64,000 nt of DNA from Rhodopirellula sp. Lineage in GTDB: Bacteria; Planctomycetota; Planctomycetia; Pirellulales; Pirellulaceae. Position numbers and translations under genes: made by a program. The stretch is taken from assembly GCA_002701385.1 (NCBI GenBank), contig NZVD01000051.1, forward strand, positions 6,095 through 70,094, written 5' to 3'. Under the pieces are notes generated by a model that did not search any database, was not told the origin of the DNA, and worked only from the letters and a program-made list of their open reading frames with translations. Positions 43,894 to 52,906 of this stretch are shown one piece after another (the stretch's first letter is position 1; each line of letters opens with the position of its first letter).

Positions 43894-44994
43894 TTAGCTG
43901 TTTTGAGTATAGAATGACTTCATGAAATCGCGAAGAGCTACAACACCTTCATGTGGCATGGCATTATAGATCGAGGCTCGTACTCCCCCAACACTACGGT
44001 GTCCTTTCAAACTGGTGAGCCCCTGTTTGGCAGCTTGTTCCAGAAACTGGGATGTCAATTCTTCACTTGGCAAATTAAAGGTGACGTTCATTTTTGAGCG
44101 GAATTGTTTTTCGGCATGGCCGATAAACATGTCGTCGCATTGGTCAATGATGTCGTAAAGCAAGGTTGCTTTATCATTGTTGTAATCAGCGATCTGAGCG
44201 AGCCCGCCCATTTCGTTGATTAACCACTTGCAGATGAGATCCACAACGTAGATTCCAAATGTTGGTGGGGTATTGAACATGGAGTTTTGTTCGACATGCG
44301 TCTTGTAGTTCAAGTAACCTGGCAGGCTTGCCTGACTGCGTGTTAGTAAGTCCTTACGAATGACAATAATAGTGACACCGGAAGGCCCGGCATTTTTTTG
44401 GGCACAGGCATAGACGATGCCATGCTGTTCCATTTTGATAGGACGCGAAAGAAAATCAGAGGATGCATCGCAGACTAGCGGTGTGGAGGCAATGTGGAAG
44501 TCTTCCTGAAATTGTACTCCGTGAATTGTTTCATTCGATGCGTAGTAAAGAAACGCGGGGTCATCAGCTAATGCTAAGTCCGTGGAAGCTGGGAGTGTAT
44601 TGAAATTGCTATCTTTGCCACTCCAGGCGAGGTCTATATTCCCCGTTCCTTTGGCTTCTTCGAAGGCCTTACTGCTCCAGGTGCCCGACACAATATAGGC
44701 AGCACGATCATTCTCATCTCGCAGCAGATTCATAGGAATCATCGAAAACTGGAGGCGGCTACCTCCCTGAAGAAATAGGACTTCGTGCGAATCATCGATT
44801 CCCAGCAACTGCTTAATACCTGCTCGTGCCGAATCCAGTACTTCAATAAACTGAGCACTACGATGACTAATTTCCATGATACTGGCGCCACACCCGTTAA
44901 AGTTTAGTAGCTCCTGTTGGATCTGTTCTAAAACTTGTACGGGAATCGTCGCCGGACCAGCGCTGAAATTGTAGGTGCGTTCTTCAGTTGCCAT
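43894..44994 (-). CDS. serC: Phosphoserine aminotransferase
   Basis: A 366-residue PLP enzyme that aminates 3-phosphohydroxypyruvate, the second step of serine synthesis, and also acts in pyridoxine synthesis. ATG 44994 is used; a longer upstream frame is not conserved. The start NFSAGPATIPVQVLEQIQQE, the substrate-binding MEISHRSAQFIE, the LFLQGGSRLQFSMIPMNLL and the PLP-lysine region YACAQKNAGPSGVTIIVI (Lys in the AQKNAG motif) are all typical. The ending GHRSVGGVRASIYNAMP fits. serA follows, so both early steps of serine synthesis are encoded together. serB is not in view. Confidence 0.96.
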   Translation of the reverse strand: MATEERTYNFSAGPATIPVQVLEQIQQELLNFNGCGASIMEISHRSAQFIEVLDSARAGIKQLLGIDDSHEVLFLQGGSRLQFSMIPMNLLRDENDRAAYIVSGTWSSKAFEEAKGTGNIDLAWSGKDSNFNTLPASTDLALADDPAFLYYASNETIHGVQFQEDFHIASTPLVCDASSDFLSRPIKMEQHGIVYACAQKNAGPSGVTIIVIRKDLLTRSQASLPGYLNYKTHVEQNSMFNTPPTFGIYVVDLICKWLINEMGGLAQIADYNNDKATLLYDIIDQCDDMFIGHAEKQFRSKMNVTFNLPSEELTSQFLEQAAKQGLTSLKGHRSVGGVRASIYNAMPHEGVVALRDFMKSFYTQNS

Positions 44995-45106
44995 GAGTTG
45001 GTATCTACAGTTGGCTATCAAGAGCAGTGTCTAAACCGCGATTTTAGGCCTAATGCGACAATCTGTACACACCCGAAATATTTGGCGTCGGGAAGAAATT
45101 TCAGGA

Positions 45107-45868
45107 TTAATAGCGTCCGCGAGAGATGTTTTCGTCAGCAATGCGAGTATTAGAGCCAGTGCTGAGAGGGCCATTGGCCGTACGTACCTGCTGATTTAAC
45201 GAGGCGATTCTGGTGGGGAGCTGAGATTGTTGATTATCAAGCAAGTAGGATCGCTGATACTGAGCCAAAGCCACTTCGGTTCTTCCTTCCGATTCATTGA
45301 GTGCAGCCAGAGCCTTCCAGGCTCGAGCACTGTTCTTATCGATCGAACATGCTTTTTCTAAATGCAAGCGAGCTGCGTCTTTGTCACCAAGCTCTTGGGA
45401 CAGCCTGGCTAGTTCGATTCGAGGATTTGCCAGATGGGGTTGATCCTGTGACCATTTAGTTAACAGGGAAACCGCCTTTTCCTGTCGGTCGGTTTGTGCC
45501 AGAAGGACAGCGAGTCCGCGATGGCAATCCGTATGATTTGCTTCAAAGTCTAGACAGCGGTTGTAAAGAGCTTCCGATTCCTTAAGGAATCCCTGATCTT
45601 TACTCTGGAGTCCCATTTGATGGTAGGTGACCGCCAGATTGTAGTAGGCGTCAGAATTTTGATCGTTTGTTCCCAAAGCGTATTGGAATCGTTCAATGGC
45701 TTGGGTTAAATGACCGGCTTCATAGAGTTTGACACCTTCTGCATTCCAGCCATTGGCTGTGATGCCACATCCGCAAAGTGTGACTGCAGGCAACATGACT
45801 AGCCAAATCCAAAATTGCTCAATGCGATTCTCGGAATGGAGATTATGCTGCTTACTTGTGTCATCCAT
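45107..45868 (-). CDS. TPR lipoprotein
   Basis: A 253-residue protein with a signal ending in lipobox TLCGC (Cys34). The mature part has five or so TPR units: EGVKLYEAGHLTQAIERFQ, DAYYNLAVTYHQMG, ESEALYNRCLDFEANHTDCH, NPRIELARLSQELGDKDAAR and ARAWKALAALNESEGRTEVA. The ending is Ser/Asn-rich. It is probably exposed in the periplasm or at the outer membrane and may act in assembly or as a scaffold. No operon partner is obvious; 190 bases upstream lies the small 77-residue gene on the same strand with nested palindromes between. Confidence 0.8.
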   Translation of the reverse strand: MDDTSKQHNLHSENRIEQFWIWLVMLPAVTLCGCGITANGWNAEGVKLYEAGHLTQAIERFQYALGTNDQNSDAYYNLAVTYHQMGLQSKDQGFLKESEALYNRCLDFEANHTDCHRGLAVLLAQTDRQEKAVSLLTKWSQDQPHLANPRIELARLSQELGDKDAARLHLEKACSIDKNSARAWKALAALNESEGRTEVALAQYQRSYLLDNQQSQLPTRIASLNQQVRTANGPLSTGSNTRIADENISRGRY

Positions 45869-46003
45869 GATACTAACCTTTTGCTCACCAGTTCTACAGC
45901 AGCCATTCCCAGGTAGAATGCTGAAGTTCCGCTAGAATCGGAGGGGAGTGGAAGATTAGCGACTTTAATGGGTGGTAACAAGGCCATTTATAAGATGAAT
46001 TTG

Positions 46004-46042
46004 CCCGTTAACGGGAGGCTAGCCTCCTGCTAGCCTCGTTTT
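46004..46042. terminator. Nested palindromes, terminator-like
   Basis: CCCGTTAACGGG (46004-46015) abuts an 8-bp stem GAGGCTAG/CTAGCCTC (46015-46022 with 46030-46037), followed on the plus strand by GTTTTG. It is downstream of the minus-strand 77-residue gene. There is no T-run on the minus strand, so its strand and role are uncertain. Confidence 0.45.
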
Positions 46043-46058
46043 GACGTGAATGATCGCC

Positions 46059-46292
46059 TTAATTGGTTTTGCTATATCCGAGATTACGAACGACTTCCAA
46101 AATCTCACTGCAAGTTGGAAAGTTTCGTCCGCTTTGACGTTTATATTCTTCCATGGCCTGCATGAACTCTCGTTCCTCATTCGAATAATCGCGTTCACAA
46201 GTAGTCGGATCGATTTTACGACGGCGGCCATTTTCTGGCAGACTTGCGATCGCTGTGTCACTCGTCAAATCATGTGTTTCAGTAAGAATCAT
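46059..46292 (-). CDS. Small conserved planctomycete-type protein, 77 residues
   Basis: A 77-residue cytosolic protein of a small family I associate with planctomycetes, carrying the core [20 protein letters not shown] followed by [15 protein letters not shown]. The family usually has a Trp-x-Glu variant at this position and no known function. The basic patch [10 protein letters not shown] precedes the core. It starts at ATG 46292. By pattern it is a compact helical domain, and the FP(T)-x-EILEV-LGY part is the conserved signature. Its upstream region is long. The gene stands alone and the role is unknown; confidence that it is real is high. Confidence 0.8.
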   Translation of the reverse strand: MILTETHDLTSDTAIASLPENGRRRKIDPTTCERDYSNEEREFMQAMEEYKRQSGRNFPTCSEILEVVRNLGYSKTN

Positions 46293-46623
46293 CTTTTCTC
46301 TCCCGTTAGGTTTTTGGTTTTAGGATTCGCTTGTTACCTGACAGCCCTAAGCCTGTTAACTGGCAGGTACTCAAATGATTCCACATGATTTCCATTTAGG
46401 CAGGATAGTTAAATCAGAAAAAGTGTATCGATTAGGAAAGATGGGTGGTTCTGACAAGGTTTATGGTTTGAGGAAAGATTACGGTTTACGGGATATTTCC
46501 GGTTTTAGGGCCTTGGAAACACCACGGAATATTCTCAAATGACTATAAACCAAGCAAAATGGCTTATCTGGATTCAATCCGGATAAGCCATAAGACGTTT
46601 TCAATAGTATGTGCTTAAGCAGC
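46293..46623. other. Intergenic region, mostly empty
   Basis: It holds the FHA-gene terminator (46556-46589) and the promoter of the 77-residue gene. Several ggttta/acggttta words recur near 46458-46500 but form no clear repeat. Confidence 0.4.
46556..46589 (-). terminator. Terminator after FHA gene
   Basis: On the minus strand GGCTTATCCGGAT and ATCCAGATAAGCC form a 13-bp stem (one G-U pair, 3-base loop), followed by ATTTTG. It lies 35 bases past the stop. Confidence 0.8.
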
Positions 46624-47301
46624 TTAGCGATTGAAGTATTTTCGTAACATGTCAGAGGCAGCTGCTGTGGAATCCTCAGCTTCATCCTTCACAACAATTC
46701 GCTCTGGAAGTTTCATTGGTTTTCGTTTTTCGTGTTTTTTAGAATCTTCCAGGTCTTCGGGCCCTTGCTCCTCTTCGCTGTCTTGTGTAACTTCTGCGGG
46801 TTTGTCGAAAGAGTTTGTGTCTTCTAGAACAAATTGACGTGTAACCGTATCAGATGTGTTCATCTCCGCATCAGAAAACAAGGACTCTTCGAGCCACCCA
46901 GCGATACTGTCGTCGTTCTGACTATCTATTTCACGGGATTTACCAGCACTGCGTTTTGCAACATCCGCAACACCTTGAATCTTAGGCTTCTTCGTACCAC
47001 CAAGGCTGTGATCCAGAACAATTTCGAAAGACAGTGGCCCCACAATGAGTTGATCGCCATTGTTGAGGATAGCGACATTCTCAATCCGCTTATTGTTTAA
47101 GAACGTTCCATTTTTGCTTCCAAAGTCTTTAATTGCGACTTGAGCATCTGAAACGATAATAGCGCAGTGATGACGGCTAATTGCCTCACTTTTTGGGCGC
47201 AAGTGACAATCCTCTCCGCGACCAATGAAAAATTTAGCCACGGGAATATCGATTTCTTTGCCGGCACTAGGGCCTTTTAAAACTTTTAGCTTTGCCTTCA
47301 T
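46624..47301 (-). CDS. FHA-domain protein with acidic tail
   Basis: A 225-residue cytosolic phospho-threonine-binding protein. ATG 47301 is preceded by GGAG at good spacing; the longer frame is not conserved. The FHA domain is at residues 1-100, with the signature GRGEDC (27-32), SRHHCAI (from 42) and NGTFLNN (from about 65), matching the phosphopeptide-binding loops. The rest is a low-complexity acidic and Ser/Thr-rich tail (QDSEEEQGPEDLEDSKKHEKR) with a Lys-rich end. It would report a Ser/Thr kinase, but no kinase gene is in the window. Its targets are unknown. Confidence 0.85.
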   Translation of the reverse strand: MKAKLKVLKGPSAGKEIDIPVAKFFIGRGEDCHLRPKSEAISRHHCAIIVSDAQVAIKDFGSKNGTFLNNKRIENVAILNNGDQLIVGPLSFEIVLDHSLGGTKKPKIQGVADVAKRSAGKSREIDSQNDDSIAGWLEESLFSDAEMNTSDTVTRQFVLEDTNSFDKPAEVTQDSEEEQGPEDLEDSKKHEKRKPMKLPERIVVKDEAEDSTAAASDMLRKYFNR

Positions 47302-47625
47302 CGATCTCCGCCTTCTATTTGACTTACCGTATTTATATAAAAGTCCGGTAGGAAAATGGTTTGTCAAACAAGCTTGATGACCGAATATCTCTCTCAACGC
47401 CTTATCGTAATTATTTACAGCAATCGATCACGTATGTGATGAAAACTTATTGATGAAGGCGGTCGTCAACATTTGGGTCAGGGTTATGCGTATTACTTCA
47501 AATCGCCAATTCCTGTTCCGTCATGCAACATTTCAGCTAAAGCGATGTGAAAATTTCATGAACTACACGCTAAAAATAGCAAAAGACTGTCCATGAGTCA
47601 AACCGCACCCCACTGAAAGAGGGGG
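47302..47625. other. Intergenic region, no gene seen
   Basis: This 324-base gap lies between the FHA gene and the end of the glycine-cleavage operon. A weak stem CCCC/GGGG near 47610-47625 is not followed by T residues. Nothing else is supported. Confidence 0.35.
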
Positions 47626-48393
47626 TTATCTCTTGTTGGTCCAATCTGGATTTAGAAACTTTTTGGACTCCGTCTTGTGGGCGGACTTTAATTGTCCGTG
47701 GCTGAGTGAATAACTGGACAGTTTGCAATGAAACTCCTGATTCAATAGATCCAGCCAGTTTCCAACCCATTGGAGACTTGTCAAATCGACTTGTGACAAT
47801 TCAAAGATTCCAGGTAATTCACTAGCCCATTGAGATTGCTGAAGCAGAATACTTCCATGTTGTAAAACTTGTTCTCGACTTCGTCGTTGAGCGCTTCCGA
47901 CGATTTTATAATCATCAAGAAGCACATCACCTGCGGATCGTCGTAAGAAGCAAAGAAAGGGTTTTTCCTTAGCTGGGATTACAGTTGGATTCTGGCACTT
48001 GGTAGCTTGGATACCCATCTCGCGAAGAACACGAATCAGTGAGTCATGGAAGACATCATAGAGAGCATGGATCTGGGTTGCGTTCAGTCCGTCAGACGAA
48101 AAAATGAAACTGTACGTGAGTTCCTGATCATGCAAAATTGCGCCACCACCGCTGGTCCGCCGAACACATTCCAGCTCTCTAGAATCGAGATGCGAGAGGC
48201 GTTGCTGCACGGATTGAAAATATCCGAGGGAGAGACAGGCGGGGCTCCAACGGTACAGTCTCAGTACAGCTGTACCGGGCGTCAGCGGGGTCTCCAGTAG
48301 CGCATCATCCACCGCCATATTCCAGGCGCCGGTCGTTGGCTCGTCTTCGATCAGCAGGATCGTATCGATTTCTAATCCGTTGCTTCGGTCCAT
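47626..48393 (-). CDS. Lipoate/octanoate transferase, LipM-like
   Basis: A 255-residue member of the BPL/LplA/LipB fold family. The substrate-binding SGGGAILHDQELTYS (near residue 81) and the Lys/Gly segment DYKIVGSAQRRSREQVLQHG are present. A Cys at 148, in FLCFLRRSAGD just before that Lys, sits where octanoyltransferase LipM has its catalytic Cys. This favours transfer of octanoyl groups from ACP over the ATP-using LplA type. It overlaps the end of gcvPB by 22 bases and is the last gene of the glycine-cleavage unit, so a role in lipoylating GcvH is likely. Start ATG 48393. A LipL or LplA-like function cannot be excluded. Confidence 0.82.
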   Translation of the reverse strand: MDRSNGLEIDTILLIEDEPTTGAWNMAVDDALLETPLTPGTAVLRLYRWSPACLSLGYFQSVQQRLSHLDSRELECVRRTSGGGAILHDQELTYSFIFSSDGLNATQIHALYDVFHDSLIRVLREMGIQATKCQNPTVIPAKEKPFLCFLRRSAGDVLLDDYKIVGSAQRRSREQVLQHGSILLQQSQWASELPGIFELSQVDLTSLQWVGNWLDLLNQEFHCKLSSYSLSHGQLKSAHKTESKKFLNPDWTNKR

Positions 48394-49844
48394 TTCACAA
48401 TCGGTTGTCTCGCGGCAGTCACTTCATCCGGTCTTCGGATGGCAGTTGAGTGCGGAGCATGTTCAAGTGTTTCGGCAGATTCATTGACGATTGTCTTTAG
48501 GACATCAGCGAATGCATCCAGCGTTTGTTTGCTTTCAGTTTCGGTCGGCTCCATCATCATCCCCTCAGGAACTGTCAAAGGAAAATAAACAGTTGGTGGA
48601 TGGAAGCCGTAATCGAGTAAACGTTTAGCAATATCCATGGCAGGTTGTTTTAATCCGGTGGCTTCTTTAACCGGAGCGGCACTTGCTACAAATTCGTGCA
48701 TACAGCGGTCACCATGAGGGACATGGAGAAAGTCCTTAACCTGACTAAGCAAATAATTTGCATTCAGAACTGCGGTTTCAGAAACGCGACGAAGTCCATC
48801 GGGGCCATGCGTTCGGATATAACAGTAGGCTCTGACAAGTACTCCCACATTCCCAAAGAACGAGCGAACGCGACCGATCGACTGGCCGTCCCCCGCATCT
48901 AAAAAGTAGCTCTGAGATTGCTCACAAAAACTGACCGTCGGGCTGGGAAGGTAGGGCCCTAATGAGTCTGTCACACAGATGGGGCCCGCTCCGGGACCGC
49001 CTCCCCCGTGCGGTCCACTGAAAGTTTTATGGGGATTAAAGTGCATCATGTCGGCCCCAAAATCGCCAGGCCGAGCAATTCCCAAAATGGCGTTCATGTT
49101 GGCGCCATCAAGATAAATGAGGCCACCTTGATCGTGAACCATATCGGAGATCTCTTGCACCTGATCATCAAATAGCCCCAGCGTACTGGGATTGGTAATC
49201 ATGAACACAGCAGTGTCGCTTCCGAGGTGTTCGCGCAAGTGGTCGAGATCAACTCGCCCATCGTCCTTACTCTTGATCGTGACGAAATCGAATCCAGCCA
49301 TGCGCGCACTGGCGGGATTGGTTCCGTGCGCACTATCCGGAGCTAGAACTTTGGTACGCGTTTCTCCTCGCCCTTTAAAGTAAGCGGCGGCGACCATCAG
49401 TGCCGCAAGCTCGCCATGAGCTCCTGCAGCTGGCTGCAGCGAAACAGCAGGAAGGCCACTGATTTCCCCTAGCATTTGCTGTAATTCGAAAAGCAACTGT
49501 AGCATGCCCTGAATCGATGCTTCACTCTGATAAGGATGTAGTTGGGCAAAGCCATCCCAGGCAGCGATCCGTTCATTGCGTTTGGGGTTGTACTTCATCG
49601 TACATGACCCAAGGGGATAGTAATGTGTATCGACACTCATATTGAGCGTTGAGAGATTGGTGAAATGACGAATCACCTCAGGTTCAGTCACTTCGGGCAG
49701 TGTAGGACTGTCTGCTTGCAGGAGATTGTCTGGCAACAGCTGTTGTATTGACTGTTCAGGGACATCACAGTCCGGTAAACGGACACCTGTCCGCCCTTGT
49801 GTAGACAGTTCAAAAATCAGTTGTGTTGCATGGGTGTTTCTCAT
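48372..49844 (-). CDS. gcvPB: Glycine dehydrogenase (decarboxylating), subunit 2
   Basis: A 490-residue PLP-binding half of the split P-protein. It decarboxylates glycine and passes the aminomethyl group to lipoyl-GcvH. The PLP Lys is Lys273 in HFNPHKTFSGPHGGGGPG. Other family marks are YYPLGSCTMKYNPK, LQPAAGAHGELAALM, DSAHGTNPASARMAGF and the C-terminal FHPPTVYFPLTVPEGMMMEP. It overlaps gcvPA by 4 bases (ATGA), so expression is coupled. Together with gcvPA, H and T it completes the system. The split form is common in bacteria outside the Proteobacteria. Confidence 0.96.
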   Translation of the reverse strand: MRNTHATQLIFELSTQGRTGVRLPDCDVPEQSIQQLLPDNLLQADSPTLPEVTEPEVIRHFTNLSTLNMSVDTHYYPLGSCTMKYNPKRNERIAAWDGFAQLHPYQSEASIQGMLQLLFELQQMLGEISGLPAVSLQPAAGAHGELAALMVAAAYFKGRGETRTKVLAPDSAHGTNPASARMAGFDFVTIKSKDDGRVDLDHLREHLGSDTAVFMITNPSTLGLFDDQVQEISDMVHDQGGLIYLDGANMNAILGIARPGDFGADMMHFNPHKTFSGPHGGGGPGAGPICVTDSLGPYLPSPTVSFCEQSQSYFLDAGDGQSIGRVRSFFGNVGVLVRAYCYIRTHGPDGLRRVSETAVLNANYLLSQVKDFLHVPHGDRCMHEFVASAAPVKEATGLKQPAMDIAKRLLDYGFHPPTVYFPLTVPEGMMMEPTETESKQTLDAFADVLKTIVNESAETLEHAPHSTAIRRPDEVTAARQPIVKWTEATD

Positions 49845-51163
49845 GATCCCAGAACCTCCACCAATTGATCGATTTCATCCCGTGTTCGCTTTTCAGTCAC
49901 AGCAATCAGTAGGCAATCTTCATATTGTGGATACCATTTCCCTAGGGGGACACCGGCAAGAATATTGAAATCCTCGGCCTTCTCCAGCAGGCCTGATACA
50001 TCACCGTGTTTATCTCTGACGACAAATTCTTTGAAGAACGGTTGGTCAGTTACAGCTTCAAAGCGGTCCAGTGAGGTTAATTGTTGTTGAGCATAGTGAG
50101 CTTTCTGTAGGCAGAGATTAGCCACATCTCGCATACCGGACGGTCCCATGACGGATAAGTAAATGGCTGCACGGAGAGCAAACAGTCCCTGATTTGTACA
50201 GATGTTACTGGTTGCTTTCTCGCGACGGATATGTTGTTCCCGGGTTTGCAGAGTTAGGACCCAACATCGGTTCCCATGCTGGTCCACCGTTTGCCCAGCG
50301 ATACGGCCTGGAAGCCGTCGGACGAATTTTTCCCGACATGCCATGATGCCAAGGTATGGTCCTCCATAGAGCAGGGGAGTCCCCAGAGATTGCCCTTCAG
50401 CGACGACAATATCGACTCCGGCATCACCAGGTCGTTTGAGAATTCCTAAACTGATAGGGTCCACACTACAAACCAAGAGTGCTCCGGCGTCATGAACTTG
50501 TTCAGCCAATGTTGAGAGGTCTTCTACGTTGCCGAAGAAGTTTGGCGACTGTACTAAGACGGCAGCAGTTGCCTCGTCCAGTTCTTCGGGAAGTTGCGAA
50601 GGATCTGAAATAGTGACTACCTGGGTGCCGATGGTTTTAAAATAGGTTTCAATGATCTGGCGATATTCAGGGTGCACCGATTCCAGAACGATTACTTTGG
50701 TATGACGCCTGGTGATACTACAGGCCATCAGCATGGCTTCAACTGTAGCCGAACCACCGTCGTAAAGACTGGCATTGGATACATCCATACCGGTCAATTG
50801 ACAAATCAGTGTTTGATACTCAAACATGACCTGCAGATTTCCCTGACTAACTTCGGGCTGGTACGGAGTGTAGGACGTATAAAACTCGCCTCGGGAAGCT
50901 AAGGTATCGATGACCGCTGGTACAAAATGGTCATAGCTGCCGGCTCCCAAAAAACACGCACTTTGAGTGATATCTGTATTCTGTCGCGCTAACTCCTGCA
51001 TATGAGAAGTTAGTTCAAGTTCACCCAATGCAGGGGGGATGTTTAGAGGACGTCCGAGTTGCATTTCTGCGGGGATCGACTGAAACAGTTCGTCAATCGA
51101 TCCAGCACCAATCGCCTGCAACATCTCGGCCTGTTGGGCTGGCGTATTATATGTGAAAGGCAT
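49841..51163 (-). CDS. gcvPA: Glycine dehydrogenase (decarboxylating), subunit 1
   Basis: A 440-residue partner half of P-protein, forming the alpha2beta2 complex with GcvPB and completing the active site. ATG 51163 is preferred over a TTG two codons upstream. Typical features are SFLGAGSYDHFVPAVI-like text (ACFLGAGSYDHFVPAVIDTL), FYTSYTPYQPEVSQGNLQVM, and SLYDGGSATVEAMLMA, followed by QSPNFFGNVEDLS and a conserved REKATSNICTNQGLFALRAA. It lies 47 bases after gcvH on the same strand, so the order is gcvT-gcvH-gcvPA-gcvPB. No ribosome site is obvious. Confidence 0.96.
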   Translation of the reverse strand: MPFTYNTPAQQAEMLQAIGAGSIDELFQSIPAEMQLGRPLNIPPALGELELTSHMQELARQNTDITQSACFLGAGSYDHFVPAVIDTLASRGEFYTSYTPYQPEVSQGNLQVMFEYQTLICQLTGMDVSNASLYDGGSATVEAMLMACSITRRHTKVIVLESVHPEYRQIIETYFKTIGTQVVTISDPSQLPEELDEATAAVLVQSPNFFGNVEDLSTLAEQVHDAGALLVCSVDPISLGILKRPGDAGVDIVVAEGQSLGTPLLYGGPYLGIMACREKFVRRLPGRIAGQTVDQHGNRCWVLTLQTREQHIRREKATSNICTNQGLFALRAAIYLSVMGPSGMRDVANLCLQKAHYAQQQLTSLDRFEAVTDQPFFKEFVVRDKHGDVSGLLEKAEDFNILAGVPLGKWYPQYEDCLLIAVTEKRTRDEIDQLVEVLGS

Positions 51164-51210
51164 GTTCAAAACCGTCCAGGAGGAATGAAGCGGGTATCCT
51201 TAGGAGGCAA

Positions 51211-51603
51211 TTAGCCGGATTCACCGCATTGGCGTTGGTACGCATCATAGTCGAGCAGGTTGGCTGGTAGGGCGCCGTCAACTTTGACTTTCATAATCCA
51301 GCCTGCCGAGTAGGGATCCGAATTCAGGATATCGAGATTATCCGGCAAGCCTTCATTGACCTCGATGACAGTTCCAGAAACGGGACTGTACAGTGCGCTG
51401 ACGGCTTTCACTGACTCTACTTCACCGAATTCTTCTCCACCGGTTACCGCAGCCCCGACCGTTGGTAATTCCATGTAAACCAGATCCGTTAATTGCTCTA
51501 CAGCAAAGGCCGAAATTCCCACCGTGGCAATCTGTTGACCGTCTTCGTCTGTAACAAACACCCATTCATGAGTGTCACAATAGAGTAATGCTTCAGCGTT
51601 CAC
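51211..51603 (-). CDS. gcvH: Glycine cleavage system H protein
   Basis: A 130-residue lipoyl carrier that shuttles the aminomethyl intermediate between P- and T-proteins. It starts at GTG 51603; an extended in-frame reading to 51801 runs inside gcvT and does not fit the family. The lipoylated Lys is Lys66 in GEVESVKAVS, in the expected hammerhead turn. The sequence begins LLYCDTHEWVF and ends with the NSDPYSAGWIMKVKVD segment. It is 43 bases after gcvT. Its lipoylation is probably done by the LipM-like enzyme at the end of the unit. Confidence 0.95.
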   Translation of the reverse strand: MNAEALLYCDTHEWVFVTDEDGQQIATVGISAFAVEQLTDLVYMELPTVGAAVTGGEEFGEVESVKAVSALYSPVSGTVIEVNEGLPDNLDILNSDPYSAGWIMKVKVDGALPANLLDYDAYQRQCGESG

Positions 51604-51646
51604 AGCTTGAGTCCTAATTCTTGAAATAGCTTTGTGAATGGAGTTA

Positions 51647-52789
51647 TTATCCTGTTCGTTTATAAAACGGCAAGCAGCAAACTGTCGCCGACACAGACTT
51701 TCCTCGAATATCCACTTCGACCTCTGTGCCCACTTCTGCGTACTGCAGATCAACATAGGCCATGGAAATAGGTCTTTCGAGTGTGGGTGAGTAAGTTCCA
51801 CTGGTTACCGTACCAATTGGCTGGCCAGCTCGAAGTACAGAGTATCCTTCTCGAGCTGCTCGGCGTCCCTCCAGTTGCAATCCCACGCGTCGTTTCTGCA
51901 ATCCTGCTGACTGCAGATCGGCCAATGCGTCTCGGCCGATAAAGTCACGGTCATTTCCCTGACCGTCCTGCCAGGACACTGCGAATCCGAGCCCTGCTTC
52001 AAGCGGATTAATACTTTCGTTTAACTCGTGTCCATATAACGGCATGGCCGCTTCGAGACGCAACGTATCCCGAGCTCCCAAGCCGGCTGGTGAGATATCA
52101 AATTTCCGCCCAGCAGCCAGAATGTTTTGCAGAATATGTGCTGTTTGATCTTTGCGAATGATCAGTTCTACCCCGTCTTCTCCGGTGTAGCCTGTCCGAC
52201 TTACGATACAGGGCTTATTCATCTGGTTTGTGACTTTGGCGTGAAAATACTTCATGCCACTGACCTGAATACTCAACAGTGGTTCGACTGTTTCCAAGGC
52301 CTTCGGACCCTGAATGGCTAGCATCGAGGTTTCCAGTGTACGGTCGCATAATTCCACGGCTGCCTCATCAGGCCACTGTGCTTCTATCCATTGGATAATC
52401 TTATTGCGATTAGAAGCATTGACGACCAACAGGAAATATCGCGTCCCGCTCGGGGTTTCAAGGTGGTAAACCAAAACGTCATCAAGTATTCCACCTTCAT
52501 GGTTACAAATGAGGGAATACCGAACCTGTCCTACCTGCATATCAGAGACACTGCGTGTAAGCATCCGATCGAGCAAAGCTCCCGCTCCATCCCCGTTAAA
52601 GCGTAGTCTTCCCATATGGGACACATCGAACAGGGTGACATTGTTTCGGGTGGCCTGATGTTCTTCAACGATGGAGGTGTATTGAATCGGCATTTCCCAT
52701 CCGGCAAAGTCGACCATCCGTGCATCCTGTGCAACATGCCACTGGAACAGTGCGGTTTGGGAGGGATTGGAAGGTGCAGCTTCATTCAT
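51647..52789 (-). CDS. gcvT: Aminomethyltransferase (T protein)
   Basis: A 380-residue folate-dependent enzyme that releases ammonia and makes 5,10-methylene-tetrahydrofolate. ATG 52789 is used; a longer frame to 52870 has no family match. The N-terminus VDFAGWEMPIQYTSIVEEHQ, FDVSHMGRLRF, the folate-binding AAMPLYGHELNESINPLEAG with the catalytic Asp region and the C-terminal GTVTSGTYSPTLERPISMAY are typical. It heads the gcv cluster. No glycine riboswitch is visible in the 117 bases between it and rnr, and the rnr terminator is there, so gcvT probably has its own promoter. Confidence 0.95.
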   Translation of the reverse strand: MNEAAPSNPSQTALFQWHVAQDARMVDFAGWEMPIQYTSIVEEHQATRNNVTLFDVSHMGRLRFNGDGAGALLDRMLTRSVSDMQVGQVRYSLICNHEGGILDDVLVYHLETPSGTRYFLLVVNASNRNKIIQWIEAQWPDEAAVELCDRTLETSMLAIQGPKALETVEPLLSIQVSGMKYFHAKVTNQMNKPCIVSRTGYTGEDGVELIIRKDQTAHILQNILAAGRKFDISPAGLGARDTLRLEAAMPLYGHELNESINPLEAGLGFAVSWQDGQGNDRDFIGRDALADLQSAGLQKRRVGLQLEGRRAAREGYSVLRAGQPIGTVTSGTYSPTLERPISMAYVDLQYAEVGTEVEVDIRGKSVSATVCCLPFYKRTG

Positions 52790-52880
52790 GGGAAGACTCT
52801 GACAGACGGAAGATAGAGGCTGACTTTTAAGTCGTAGGTATTGTATCGAACATACCCCCAAAGAGGACATGGATTCCCGG

Positions 52881-52902
52881 AAAAAAACCGAAGGGTCTTC
52901 GT
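52881..52902 (-). terminator. Terminator after rnr
   Basis: On the minus strand CGAAG-ACC-CTTCG, followed by GTTTTTTT. The short 5-bp stem with a strong T run lies immediately after the rnr stop. Confidence 0.65.
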
Positions 52903-52906
52903 CGAT

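Noticed and set aside
52790-52906. Possible glycine riboswitch before gcvT
   Set aside because: The gap is only 117 bases, is occupied by the rnr terminator, and shows none of the conserved glycine-aptamer purine blocks.
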